Origin: Rhodobacter capsulatus
GTDB lineage: Bacteria > Pseudomonadota > Alphaproteobacteria > Rhodobacterales > Rhodobacteraceae
Length of the DNA stretch: 64,000 nt
Assembly (NCBI RefSeq): GCF_005144475.1
Contig: NZ_SWJZ01000016.1
Span: forward strand, 21,823 to 85,822
Direction: 5' to 3'
In this document: positions 19,596-28,690 of the stretch, piece after piece
How the letters are laid out: each line of letters opens with the position of its first letter
Numbering within the stretch: the first letter of the stretch is position 1
Translations under genes and position numbers: made by a program
Notes under the pieces: model-generated
Told to the model about the DNA's origin: nothing
Database searches by the model: none
Seen by the model: only the letters and a program-made list of their open reading frames with translations

Positions 19596-22075
19596 TCGCC
19601 CGCCTTTTGCTGCGCGTCCTGCTGCTGACGCTGGTCCTTGCGCTGCCCGTCGCGGCGCAGGACGATGCCGAACCGAATTACAAGGCCTTCGGCAAGGCCT
19701 CCTCGCAGGTGGAAGAAGCCGTCGCCAAGGGCGAGATTTCCGACGCGCGGCTCTCCGACATGCGCGCCGAGATGGTGAAATGGCGTACCGCCTTCACCGA
19801 GGCGCAGGATACGAACGCCAGCCAGATCGAGACGCTGAAAAGCCAGATCGCGGCGCTCGGAGCGCCCCCCGCCGAGGGCGCGGCGGAAGATCCGCTGATC
19901 GTCAAGCGGCGGGAAGACCTGAACGCCAAGCTGTCCAAGCTGCAGGCGCCGGGGATTTCGGCGACCGAGGCCGCAAGCCGTTCGGATGCGATCATCCGGG
20001 CCATCGACAAGCTGATCCGCGAACGGCAGGCGGACAAGCTGTTGCGGCTTTCGCCCTCGGTGGCCAATCCGGTGAACTGGCCCGCGGGGGCCTCGCTTTT
20101 GCGCTGGATGGGCGAATGGATCTATGACGAGACCCGCTGGCGCTTTACCCAGCCGGTGAATTACGAAACCACCCGCGACAATGCCCCGCTGATCATCGGT
20201 CTGATCCTGGGCGCGCTTTTGCTGCTGGCGCGGGGCGGGGCCTGGATGGCGCGGCTGACGCGCTGGCTTTTGACGAAAACCGCGATGCGCGGGCGCAATC
20301 TGATTTCCGGCATCGTCAGCTTCGGGCAGGTGCTTCTGCCCACGGCGGGGGCGGTGATGGCGACGACGGCGCTCGACAAGACCGCGCTCTTCGGGCCGAT
20401 CCTGTCCTCGCTGTACCTGCTGGCGCCGGGGATGCTGTTTGTCGTGCTGTCGGCGCGCTGGCTGGGCACGCGGGTCTTCCCGCCGCAAGCGGGCGAGGGG
20501 GTGATCACCCCCGGCGCCGAGGGCCGGGTCTATGCGCTGATGCTGGGTCTGGCCTTCATGACCTATCGGCTGATCGAAATGTGGGTCGCGCCCCGGGCCG
20601 AGGATTTTCTGGGCGGTGCGGGCGAGCTTGGCTCGGAGCGGGCGGCGGATGTGGCGGCCAAGGCCGATGCGGCGCTCTCGGTGCTGCAGGTGCCGCTGCA
20701 GGTCTTTGCGGCGCTGGCGCTGTTCCGGATGGGGCAGCTTCTGCGCCGTCAGGGCAGCGGGGCGAACCTGGCCGAGGAAGCCGATGGCGCCTTCCGGCTG
20801 GGGATGCTGCGCTGGCTGGGCAATGCGCTGCTGATGATCGCGGTGGCCGGACCGGCGCTGGGGGTGATCGGCTATGTCAGCGCCGCCAATGCGCTGATCT
20901 GGCCCGCGGTGCTGACGCTGGGTCTGTTCGCGCTGGTGATCACGCTGCAAAGCTTCCTGGCCGAGCTTTACGTCACCGTCTCGGGCCCCGAGTCCCGCCG
21001 CGACGCGCTGTTGCCGGTGCTGGGGGGCTTCCTGCTCTCGCTCGCTTCGATCCCGGTTCTGGCGCTGATCTGGGGCGCGCGGATCGAGGATCTGGTCGAA
21101 CTCTGGACCTCGTTCCGGGCCGGGATCGAAGTGGGCGGCGTGCGGATTTCGCCGACCTCCTTCATCACCTTCGCCGTCGTCTTCACCATCGGCTACACGC
21201 TGACCCGGATCTTCCAGGGGGCTCTGAAAGCCTCGATCCTGCCGCGCACGACGATCGACAAGGGCGGCCAGAACGCCATCGTCTCGGGGCTGGGCTATGT
21301 CGGCATCCTGCTCGCCGCGCTGATCGCGATTTCGACCGCGGGGATCGACCTGTCGTCGCTGGCGATCGTCGCCGGGGCGCTGTCGGTCGGCATCGGTTTC
21401 GGTCTGCAGACGATCGTGCAGAACTTCGTGTCGGGCATCATCCTGCTGGTCGAACGCCCGATTTCCGAGGGCGACTGGATCGAGGTCGGCGGCCGTCAGG
21501 GCATCGTGAAGAACATCTCGGTGCGCGCGACGATCATCGAGACCTTCGACCGCACCGATGTGATCGTGCCGAACGCGGATCTGATTTCGGGCGCGGTGAC
21601 GAACTGGACGCGCGGCAACAAGACCGGGCGGCTGATCGTGCCGGTGGGGGTGGCTTACGGCAATGACACCCGCCGGATCGAGGCGATCCTGAACGAGATC
21701 GCCCAGGCGCATCCGCTGGTGATGATGACGCCGCCGCCCTTTGCCGTGTTCGCCGGTTTCGGGGCGGACAGTCTGAACTTCGAGATCCGCGCGATTTTGT
21801 CGGATGTGAACTTCAAGCTGCGGGTGCATTCGGAAATGAACCACCAGATCGCCGAGCGTTTCGGCCGCGAGGGGATCGAGATTCCCTTCCCGCAGCGCGA
21901 TGTCTGGATCCGCAACCCCGAGATGCTGCGCCCGGATTATGTGCCGCCGGTCGAGAAGATGGTGGTGGGCCACGGCACGATCGCGGCGGCGCCGGCGCCT
22001 GCGCGCCCGGAGCCGGGCGAGGGGATCGCGGTGCTTTCGGACAACGACGGCGCCGAAGAAGGCGACGATCGCTGA
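19592..22075 (+). CDS. mechanosensitive channel MscS family with DUF3772 domain
   Basis: The 827-residue product has a signal peptide (residues 1-23), a periplasmic helical region with the DUF3772 domain (about 100-200), roughly ten to eleven membrane segments from residue 190 to 620, and a C-terminal MscS core with VGIGFGLQTIVQNFVSGIILL followed by the beta domain (ERPISEGDWIEVGGRQG). Large MscS proteins of this kind protect against hypo-osmotic shock. The ATG overlaps the cysK stop by four bases. The C-terminal tail is acidic and variable. Confidence 0.9.
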   Translation: MIARLLLRVLLLTLVLALPVAAQDDAEPNYKAFGKASSQVEEAVAKGEISDARLSDMRAEMVKWRTAFTEAQDTNASQIETLKSQIAALGAPPAEGAAEDPLIVKRREDLNAKLSKLQAPGISATEAASRSDAIIRAIDKLIRERQADKLLRLSPSVANPVNWPAGASLLRWMGEWIYDETRWRFTQPVNYETTRDNAPLIIGLILGALLLLARGGAWMARLTRWLLTKTAMRGRNLISGIVSFGQVLLPTAGAVMATTALDKTALFGPILSSLYLLAPGMLFVVLSARWLGTRVFPPQAGEGVITPGAEGRVYALMLGLAFMTYRLIEMWVAPRAEDFLGGAGELGSERAADVAAKADAALSVLQVPLQVFAALALFRMGQLLRRQGSGANLAEEADGAFRLGMLRWLGNALLMIAVAGPALGVIGYVSAANALIWPAVLTLGLFALVITLQSFLAELYVTVSGPESRRDALLPVLGGFLLSLASIPVLALIWGARIEDLVELWTSFRAGIEVGGVRISPTSFITFAVVFTIGYTLTRIFQGALKASILPRTTIDKGGQNAIVSGLGYVGILLAALIAISTAGIDLSSLAIVAGALSVGIGFGLQTIVQNFVSGIILLVERPISEGDWIEVGGRQGIVKNISVRATIIETFDRTDVIVPNADLISGAVTNWTRGNKTGRLIVPVGVAYGNDTRRIEAILNEIAQAHPLVMMTPPPFAVFAGFGADSLNFEIRAILSDVNFKLRVHSEMNHQIAERFGREGIEIPFPQRDVWIRNPEMLRPDYVPPVEKMVVGHGTIAAAPAPARPEPGEGIAVLSDNDGAEEGDDR

Positions 22076-22091
22076 GACGGTATCAAGGCTG

Positions 22092-22120
22092 ATCTCCCCC
22101 CTTGCGAGGGGGGAGATTTG
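22092..22120 (+). terminator. hairpin after the MscS-family gene
   Basis: A perfect ten-base stem (ATCTCCCCCC at 22092-22101 with GGGGGGAGAT at 22108-22117) and a six-base loop lie 17 bases past the channel gene and 18 before tRNA-Ser. The T run after it is short. Confidence 0.6.
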
Positions 22121-22137
22121 CCGCTAAACCCGGCCGC

Positions 22138-22227
22138 GGACGGGTGGCCGAGTGGTCGAAGGCGCACGCCTGGAAAGTGTGTAGGCGGGGAACCGTCTCG
22201 TGGGTTCGAATCCCATCCCGTCCGCCA
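22138..22227 (+). tRNA. tRNA-Ser(GGA)
   Basis: The 90-base sequence folds as a class II tRNA with a long variable arm. The acceptor stem is GGACGGG/CCCGTCC, followed by discriminator G and an encoded CCA. TGGCCGAG opens the D arm, the anticodon loop is CTGGAAA with anticodon GGA, and the T arm contains GGTTCGAATCC. No integrase lies beside it. Confidence 0.95.
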
Positions 22228-22576
22228 CTTGCCTCGAAAATCTCCGCCACGATCCCTTGATTGTATTGCCCAAAAGGGCATTGCGGTCGGCAACAGGATC
22301 GCGGCAACGGATGCCTGCCCCCCCCTTTTTTCCAGCTCGGCTTGGGGCAAAGGGGGCAGCATGACCGGGACTTTGCGGCCTCGAACCTTTCGCCTCGTCC
22401 GCCGGGTGCGGCGCAGATTGCGGTTTGACATGACGCTTTGCCGGACACCGTAGCACGCCGTCTGAAGGCGGAAGACCTTGGAGGGGGGCTCCGGAAGCGG
22501 AAAATTGTTCGCAGGATCTTAAGCTTTCCGCCTTAGGGTCCGGGTTTGCCGCTGTGGTCAACTTCGAAGGCCTGAC
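22228..22576. other. intergenic region before the chemoreceptor gene
   Basis: No supported gene. The only structure seen is an inverted repeat (GCGGAAA at 22497-22503, TTTCCGC at 22525-22531) about 45-80 bases upstream of the chemoreceptor start, which could be a regulatory site. Confidence 0.4.
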
Positions 22577-24955
22577 ATGTTTTCATGGATGAATGCGTTG
22601 GATCTCTCCCGGCGTCTGCCGGTGATGATGACGCTGGTCGCGCTGATGGCGGGGCTTTGCGCCGCCGTGCCAGCTTATCTGATCACCCGGCAGTCCCTGC
22701 TGGAGAGTTCCGAGGCCGCGCTCGACACGCTTGCCCGCGGACCGGAGCAGACGCTGACGCTTTTGCTCAACGGAACCCGGGCCGATCTGCTGTCGATGGC
22801 GGAGGATCATGCGATCCAGCGCGCCTTCGTGGCCATGACGGCGGCCTATGACCAGCTTCCCTCTGCCCTCGAGACGCTGCAAAAGACCTATATCGACGAC
22901 AATCCGAACCCGCTGGGCGAGAAGAACCGGCTGGTTTCGGCGGGCGATGGCACCCCCTATGACACGCTTCATGCCGATCTGCATCCCGGCCTCGCGACGC
23001 GTCTGGCCGAACGTGGGTTTTACGACATCTTCCTGATCGATCCGCAGGGCAATGTCATTTACACCGTCTTCAAGGAGCGCGATTTCGCCACCAATCTGCA
23101 GACGGGCGCGGGGAAGGAGACTGGCCTTGGCGCGGTGTTCCGCGAAGCCATGACGCTTCCCGCGGGCGGGGCCGCGTTTCGCGATTTCGCCCGTTATGCG
23201 CCCAGTGCCGATCTGCCCGCCGCCTTCGTCGCCGCGCCCGTCCTTGACGACGCCGGCAACAGGCTTGGCGTGATCGCGATCCAGTTGCCGATCGGGGCGA
23301 TGAATGCCGCCGTGCAGAATGTCACCGACGGCGCCGACACCAAGGCGGCCTATCTTGTGGGGGCAGACGGGCTTCTGCGCTCGGACCTGACGGCGACGCC
23401 CACGGACGACATCTTGACGACGCGCGAGGAAAACGCTGCAAGCCGCGCCGCTCTGGCGGGCGAAACCGGGGTGATGCGGGTGCAAGATGCGCAGGGCGAT
23501 CGCTTCATCGCTTACCGGCCGCTGTCGTTTCTGGGCACCCGATGGGCCCTGCTGACCAGTCAGGAGGCGTCCGAACTGATGTCGCCGCTGTTCAGGATGA
23601 GCCTTGCGGTGCTGGCCATCGGTTTGTTGGTGATCGCGGCGGCGGCGGCGCTGGCGGTGCGGCTTTCCAGTTCGATCAGCGGGCCGCTGACCCGGCTCAC
23701 CTTTGCGATGGACGAGGTCGGGCAGGGCCGTCTGGATAACGACGTGCCGCATCGCGACCGGTCCGACGAGATCGGCCGCATGGCGCGCACGCTGGAGCGG
23801 TTTCGGCTGGCGCTGGTGCAGGCGCATGAAACCGAAGCCCGCCTTGCCGCCGAGCGCGAAGCAAATGCGGCGCTTGAACGGGACCGCACCCGGCAGGAAG
23901 CGGAGCGCGAGCGTCAGGAGCTGAGCCGCGCCCGCGAGGCCGAGGATGCCCGGCGCGCCGCGGAAGATGCGCGCCGCGCCGCCATCGATGCCGAGCGCGC
24001 CCATGCCGACGAGGCCCTGCAACGCGTCGTGACATCGCTCAGCGCGTCGCTTCGGGCGATGGCCGAGGGGCGGCTCGATGTGACGATCGATCAGTTCTCC
24101 GGCGAATCCTTCAAGACCTTGCGCAACGATTTCAACGCCGCCGCCGACAGCCTGCGCCAGATCGTGAGCGAGATTTCAACGGCCGCGCGCAGCATCGGCA
24201 CCGACAGCGACGAGATCGCGAATGCCGCCGTCAGCCTGTCGCGGCGGACGGAATCCTCGGCCTCGGCGCTGGATGAGACCGCTTCGGCGATGCATCAGAT
24301 GCTGGCCGCGGTCGGCCAGACCAATTCCGGGATCAACAGCGTGCGCAATCTGGCGCAGGACGCCTGTGATCGGGCGGGCCGGTCGCAGGCGACGATGCAG
24401 GCCGCGGTCGAGGCGATGCAGCGGATCGAAGCCTCCTCCCAGGCGATCACCCGGATCATCAACGTCATCGACGACATTGCCTTCCAGACAAATCTTCTGG
24501 CGCTGAATGCCGGGGTCGAGGCGGCGCGCGCCGGAGAGGCCGGTCGCGGCTTTGCCGTTGTCGCCTCCGAAGTGCGGGCGCTGGCGCAGCGTGCGGCCGA
24601 TTCCGCGGCGCAAATCGGCACGCTGATCGCCGACAGCGGCGCCCAGGTGAGCGAGGGGGTGGCGCTGGTGCGCGATTGCGGCACGGCGCTCGAGACGATC
24701 TCGAGCGCGGTCTCCGACATCTCCGGGCGCGTCAGCGAGATCGCCGCAAGTGCCACGGAACAGGAGCAGGGCATCTCGGAAGTTACCCGTGCGCTGGGTC
24801 AACTCGACACCGCCACGCAGGAAAACGCCGCGATGTTCGAAGAGACGACCGCGGCAACCACATCGCTTGCGGCGGCGGTGGCCGATCTGGGCAAGCTGAT
24901 CGCGCATTTCCACGGCTGGGAAGAGACCCCGCGCGCGGAACGCCTGCGCGCCTGA
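22577..24955 (+). CDS. methyl-accepting chemotaxis protein with periplasmic Cache-type sensor
   Basis: The 792-residue product has an N-terminal membrane helix (about 15-37), a large periplasmic domain of dCache type (to about residue 330), a second membrane helix (about 337-360), a HAMP domain ([30 protein letters not shown]), an unusually long Arg/Glu/Ala-rich coiled coil (about 410-480), a second HAMP-like segment, and a cytoplasmic signalling domain with [21 protein letters not shown] at the hairpin tip. It relays ligand binding to CheA/CheW. No che genes are adjacent. GAAGG precedes the ATG. Confidence 0.95.
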   Translation: MFSWMNALDLSRRLPVMMTLVALMAGLCAAVPAYLITRQSLLESSEAALDTLARGPEQTLTLLLNGTRADLLSMAEDHAIQRAFVAMTAAYDQLPSALETLQKTYIDDNPNPLGEKNRLVSAGDGTPYDTLHADLHPGLATRLAERGFYDIFLIDPQGNVIYTVFKERDFATNLQTGAGKETGLGAVFREAMTLPAGGAAFRDFARYAPSADLPAAFVAAPVLDDAGNRLGVIAIQLPIGAMNAAVQNVTDGADTKAAYLVGADGLLRSDLTATPTDDILTTREENAASRAALAGETGVMRVQDAQGDRFIAYRPLSFLGTRWALLTSQEASELMSPLFRMSLAVLAIGLLVIAAAAALAVRLSSSISGPLTRLTFAMDEVGQGRLDNDVPHRDRSDEIGRMARTLERFRLALVQAHETEARLAAEREANAALERDRTRQEAERERQELSRAREAEDARRAAEDARRAAIDAERAHADEALQRVVTSLSASLRAMAEGRLDVTIDQFSGESFKTLRNDFNAAADSLRQIVSEISTAARSIGTDSDEIANAAVSLSRRTESSASALDETASAMHQMLAAVGQTNSGINSVRNLAQDACDRAGRSQATMQAAVEAMQRIEASSQAITRIINVIDDIAFQTNLLALNAGVEAARAGEAGRGFAVVASEVRALAQRAADSAAQIGTLIADSGAQVSEGVALVRDCGTALETISSAVSDISGRVSEIAASATEQEQGISEVTRALGQLDTATQENAAMFEETTAATTSLAAAVADLGKLIAHFHGWEETPRAERLRA

Positions 24956-25016
24956 GGGCAGCCGTGATCCCGGGCCAGCTTTGGGCCAAAGAAACAGCAC
25001 GGGCAGGGGACGTGCC

Positions 25017-26057
25017 TCAGGTCCCGCCCGTGCCGGGCCGCACGCTGGAACGCCAGCGCAGCTTCGGCGGCAGCGTCTCGGGGCGGGCGGGGGGCGGCTC
25101 CTCGGAGGCGATGATCGCCACGATCCGCTCGGCCAGGGCCTCGAAGGGCTGAGCGAAGGTCGTCAGATCATAGGCGCCCCAGCCCGCCTGCGGCACATCA
25201 TCGAAGCCGATCACGTTCAGATCGCGCGGGATCTGCAACCGGAACTCGACCCGCGCTACATCAAGCAGGCCGAAGGCCAGCAGATCATTGGCGCAAAAGA
25301 TCCCCTCGGGCCGGTCGGCGCCGCCCAACAACTCGCGTCCGGCGCGTTGGCCGGTCTCGTAGCTGGTCGGCCCCTCCTGCCAGAGCCGCACCGACAGCCC
25401 CGCCGCCGCCGCTTCCGCCAGGAAATGCCCGGTCCGGCGCACCAGCCCTGCGGTGCCGCTGGCCGAAGTCACCAGCGCCGCCCGCCGCACGCCCGCGCGC
25501 TGCAGCATCGCCACGCAATCGCGCATCGCGGGGGCGTCCTCGGTCTGCAGGTGACAGACGCCGGGCAGGGTTTCGGCGCGGTTCAAGAGGATCATCCGCT
25601 GCCCCGCCGCCACGCAGCGGCGCACCAGATCGGCGGGCGGCGTGCCCGACAGCACCACCGTCGCCGCCGCCCGATACCCCAGCGCCTGTTCCAGTGCCTG
25701 CTCCGCGCCGCGCCCGTCGGCGGGATCGCTGCCGGTGTTGACCACCATCACCATCCGCCCCGCCGCCTGCAAGGCCTGCGTCAGCCGGTCGAAAAGCGCC
25801 GCATGAAACGGCGCTGCAAGCGTTGCCCCGATCAGGCAGACGGGGCGGCTTTCGGGTTTCGAAATGCCCCGCGCCAGATGGTTGACGTGATAGTTCAGCG
25901 CCTCGGCCGCGGCCAGAACCCGGTCGCGGGTCTCGCGCGAGACGCTGGCGCCGTCGGTGAAGGTGCGCGACACGGCAGACCGCGACACCCCCGCCAGCCG
26001 CGCCACTTCGGCCGCCGAGGGCGGGCGGGAACCGGGGGCGATGGGCTGTCTGGTCAT
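25017..26057 (-). CDS. LacI-family transcriptional regulator
   Basis: The 346-residue product has an N-terminal helix-turn-helix (AEVARLAGVSRSAVSRTFTDG, about residues 15-36) with the hinge helix (NYHVNHLARGI) and a C-terminal sugar-binding-protein-like domain (PEGIFCANDLLAFGLLD). It is the last gene of the minus-strand transporter operon and its ATG overlaps the stop of the phosphatase-like gene (ATGA). It probably controls the operon in response to the imported compound or a product of it; a candidate operator is at 31721. Confidence 0.9.
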   Translation of the reverse strand: MTRQPIAPGSRPPSAAEVARLAGVSRSAVSRTFTDGASVSRETRDRVLAAAEALNYHVNHLARGISKPESRPVCLIGATLAAPFHAALFDRLTQALQAAGRMVMVVNTGSDPADGRGAEQALEQALGYRAAATVVLSGTPPADLVRRCVAAGQRMILLNRAETLPGVCHLQTEDAPAMRDCVAMLQRAGVRRAALVTSASGTAGLVRRTGHFLAEAAAAGLSVRLWQEGPTSYETGQRAGRELLGGADRPEGIFCANDLLAFGLLDVARVEFRLQIPRDLNVIGFDDVPQAGWGAYDLTTFAQPFEALAERIVAIIASEEPPPARPETLPPKLRWRSSVRPGTGGT

Positions 26058-26695
26058 GCGGGGGCGGGTCCTGGCAGATGCGGTTCGATCATCCGCGCCA
26101 TTTTCGCCGCCCAGAGCGCGGCGTCAATCAGCACGGGCTTGGGCGTCTTGTAACGCAGCGCGTCGGGGATGCCGCGCAGCGCGCAGATATGGGCGATGGC
26201 GGCCTCGAGCGTGGGAAACCGCGCGGGCTCTTGCAGATGCAGGTAAAGCGCGACCAGCGTCACGGACCGCGACCGACCGGCGCGGCAATTGACCAGCAGA
26301 TTGCCGTGTTCGCGCCGCGGATAGGAAGGTTTCTCGGGCATCTTCTGCGCCAGAAGCCCGCAGAGCTGGTAATAGCCCGCCAGCATCATCGGCACCGGAT
26401 TGCCCGGCCCGTCGACGATGCCCAGCTTGTAATAGCGCACGAATCCGGTGCCCCAGGGCAGGGCTGCGGCCTCGGGGCTGGGCTCGGTGACCAGGTTGAT
26501 GTCAAGGTTCACCGCGCAGTTCAGCACGGTGGTGATCCCGTGTTCCGCCAGCAGCGCCGGGTCCGAGGCGGCGCGCTTGTCGCCGATGTAAAGGTCGATG
26601 CCGAGGCCCGAAAGGTTCCGCTCGATCAGCGTGAGCGGGCGGCGCAGCGACTTGTCCTCGATCATCTCGGGGCAAAGCTCAGGGGTGACGTTCAT
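26054..26695 (-). CDS. dual-specificity-phosphatase-like protein
   Basis: The 213-residue product has the cysteine-phosphatase P-loop in the form NCRAGRSRS (C137, R143; the usual histidine before the cysteine is asparagine), and an aspartate-containing GIVDGPGNP loop that may be the general acid. The layout resembles dual-specificity protein phosphatases, which in bacteria may also act on phosphorylated sugars or lipids. It overlaps the IMPase-family gene by 17 bases and the LacI gene by four, so the three are coupled. The substrate is unknown. Confidence 0.75.
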   Translation of the reverse strand: MNVTPELCPEMIEDKSLRRPLTLIERNLSGLGIDLYIGDKRAASDPALLAEHGITTVLNCAVNLDINLVTEPSPEAAALPWGTGFVRYYKLGIVDGPGNPVPMMLAGYYQLCGLLAQKMPEKPSYPRREHGNLLVNCRAGRSRSVTLVALYLHLQEPARFPTLEAAIAHICALRGIPDALRYKTPKPVLIDAALWAAKMARMIEPHLPGPAPA

Positions 26696-27524
26696 CGGCG
26701 CTCTCCGCAAGGGCTTGATCCAGAAGGGTTTCGATGGCGGGGGAGGCGGCGGCCAGCACCCTCCCCGGCGCGGCCAGATCGGCAAGACCCGCGGGCCAGG
26801 GGCCGACCTGCCCCCCGGCCTCGGAGACGAGGAGAAGCCCCGCCAGGCAATCCCAGCTGTGCATCAGCGGTTCCCCATAGCCGTCCGAGCGGCCATCGGC
26901 CACATGTGCGAGCGCGAGCGCCCCCGATCCTGCCCGCCGCACGCTGACCCCCGCGGAAAGCAGGCAGGCCAGCGCGCGCAGATAGCCCGACGTCGCCAGC
27001 CGCCCCGACCAGCCCAGTTCCAAGATCGCCTGTTCGGGCTGCGCGCCCTTGCGCACCGCAAGCGGGCGGCCGTTCAACGTCGCCCCGCGGCCGCGCCGGG
27101 CCAGCCAGGTCTCGCCCGAGATCGGCTGCACGATCGCCGCCATCTCGGCCCGGCCCTCCAGCGCCACCGCGATCGAGACGCAGAAATGCGCGACGCCGCG
27201 GGCGAAATTGGCGGTGCCGTCGATCGGGTCGATGACCCAGGTGACGGCGCCCACCGCGCCGCCGCCCTCTTCGCCGAGGATCGCATCGCCGGGAAACCGG
27301 GTGGCGATCTCGTGCCGGATCAGGGCTTCGACCGCGGCATCGGCCTCGGTCAGATAATCCTGCGGCCCTTTCAGCGTGAAGGTGCCGCGCGGACGGCTGC
27401 GAAAGGCCGCTGCCGCGGCGGCCCCGGCGCGGGCGGCGATCTCGCGCAGCGCGGCGAAGCGGGCGTCCAGCGCGGGGGCGGTTGGCGTTGGGGCGGCGGG
27501 GGGCGCCGCAAGAAGAGAGGTCAT
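26679..27524 (-). CDS. inositol monophosphatase-family phosphatase
   Basis: A Mg2+-dependent phosphatase of the IMPase/CysQ/FBPase family. The 281-residue product has GEEGGG (metal site), WVIDPIDGTANFARG at 97-111 (the first signature) and MHSWDCLAGLLLVSEAGG (the second signature). Members act on inositol phosphate, histidinol phosphate or sugar phosphates. The N-terminal 20 residues are Ala/Pro-rich and probably disordered. It follows the binding-protein gene after 57 bases, which suggests the transporter's cargo is dephosphorylated by this enzyme; that is inference. Confidence 0.9.
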   Translation of the reverse strand: MTSLLAAPPAAPTPTAPALDARFAALREIAARAGAAAAAAFRSRPRGTFTLKGPQDYLTEADAAVEALIRHEIATRFPGDAILGEEGGGAVGAVTWVIDPIDGTANFARGVAHFCVSIAVALEGRAEMAAIVQPISGETWLARRGRGATLNGRPLAVRKGAQPEQAILELGWSGRLATSGYLRALACLLSAGVSVRRAGSGALALAHVADGRSDGYGEPLMHSWDCLAGLLLVSEAGGQVGPWPAGLADLAAPGRVLAAASPAIETLLDQALAESADERHP

Positions 27525-27581
27525 CGGAACTCCGGGAAAAGGGGCGGCGGGCGTGACGCCGCCGCCGTCAAGGGGAAGGGA

Positions 27582-28679
27582 TCATTCGGCGCGGGCGACC
27601 GCCCAGAGATCCTGCCAGTCCTGCCGCCGGGTCCAGTCGCTTTGCGCCGTGGCCGGTTCATAGGGCGTCATTTCGGCAAAATGCGCCGCCACGCCCGAGG
27701 GTTCGTCGGCGGGCATCGCGATGGCGCGGTTCGAGGATTGCTTGCCGTCCTGCGTTTGCGGCGCAGCGCCCTCGGCGGTCATGATGAAATGGATGAACAG
27801 CTTCGCGGCGTTCGGGCTGGGCGTGTTTTTCACCATGAAAACCGTCTTCGCCCCCATGAAGCCCGCAAAGGGCTGCACCCCGGCGCAGAGGCCCAGTTTC
27901 GCGCCATTCTCGTTTTCGCGATATTTGCCGGTCGAGATCAGGCCGACGAAAGTCTCGCGGCTGTCAGGGGCGCCCACGGCCTGCGCCGCGTCGCTGTCGC
28001 TGTCGGTCAAAAGCGGCTGGTTGCGCGCCAAAGCCGCCACCCATTGCGCGGTGGCCGTGCCCTTCGACGGGTCAATCGGCGTGCCGAACTCGGCCGCATA
28101 GGCCGCGGCCATCGCCGCGTCGTGATGCTCCTCGAGCTGGTTGAACCAGTCGGTATAGGCGGGCTTGCCCAAGGGGTCCTGCATCGCCACATGGCCCTTC
28201 CAGGCGGGCCGGGTCAGCTGCCACAGGTTGGTGATCGGGCAGGTCTGGTGCAGCGCGGTGTTGTAGCTCACCACATCGGCCGAGACATTGAGCACCAGCG
28301 GCGCCTGCATCTCGGCGGGAACCAGATCGGCCAGATCATCGGGGAACCAGGTTTTGACAAAGCCCGGCCCGATCAGCTGCGCCTGCGCCGCGGGCACGTC
28401 CGAGATCACCACGACCCCGGCCTGCACATTGCCTGCCTCCTGTTCCGCGGTGACGATCTTGATCGTCTGCGTCACCTTGGATTTCGTGCCATTGGCCTTG
28501 AGGCCGTATTTCGCGGCGAAGGCCTCGGCCTGTTCGGTGATCTTGCCGGTGGAATCGTAGATCACCAGCGGCGGTTCGCTGCGGGCGGCAGAGAGCAGCG
28601 CGGCTTCGTCGAAGGGCTCGGCCAGACCCGGCAGGGCGGGCAGACAGAGCGCAAGGGCAAGCAGGGACAGGTGTTTCAT
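27582..28679 (-). CDS. ABC transporter substrate-binding protein, Fbp/Afu type
   Basis: This 365-residue protein has a signal peptide (MKHLSLLALALCLPALPGLA) and the class 2 periplasmic-binding fold of the FbpA/AfuA group, including VIYDSTGKITEQAEAFAAKYG and KTVFMVKNTPSPNAAKLFIHF. Proteins of this group bind Fe3+, phosphonates or, in AfuA, sugar phosphates. No cluster of iron-ligand tyrosines is evident in the expected C-terminal place. The neighbouring phosphatase genes favour a phosphorylated ligand. It follows the ATPase gene by 11 bases. Confidence 0.85.
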   Translation of the reverse strand: MKHLSLLALALCLPALPGLAEPFDEAALLSAARSEPPLVIYDSTGKITEQAEAFAAKYGLKANGTKSKVTQTIKIVTAEQEAGNVQAGVVVISDVPAAQAQLIGPGFVKTWFPDDLADLVPAEMQAPLVLNVSADVVSYNTALHQTCPITNLWQLTRPAWKGHVAMQDPLGKPAYTDWFNQLEEHHDAAMAAAYAAEFGTPIDPSKGTATAQWVAALARNQPLLTDSDSDAAQAVGAPDSRETFVGLISTGKYRENENGAKLGLCAGVQPFAGFMGAKTVFMVKNTPSPNAAKLFIHFIMTAEGAAPQTQDGKQSSNRAIAMPADEPSGVAAHFAEMTPYEPATAQSDWTRRQDWQDLWAVARAE

Positions 28680-28690
28680 CTCGGATCCTC

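Noticed and set aside
19487..21973. Long minus-strand frame opposite the MscS-family gene
   Set aside because: Its Arg/His/Gln-rich composition is that of a GC-driven shadow, and the plus-strand gene is well supported.
22118..22561. Small frames around and after tRNA-Ser on both strands
   Set aside because: They run through the tRNA gene or lack any domain and ribosome binding site.
24997..25033. GCACGGGC...GCCCGTGC inverted repeat as a terminator between the chemoreceptor and LacI genes
   Set aside because: The loop is about 21 bases, there is no T run, and the right arm lies within the LacI coding sequence.
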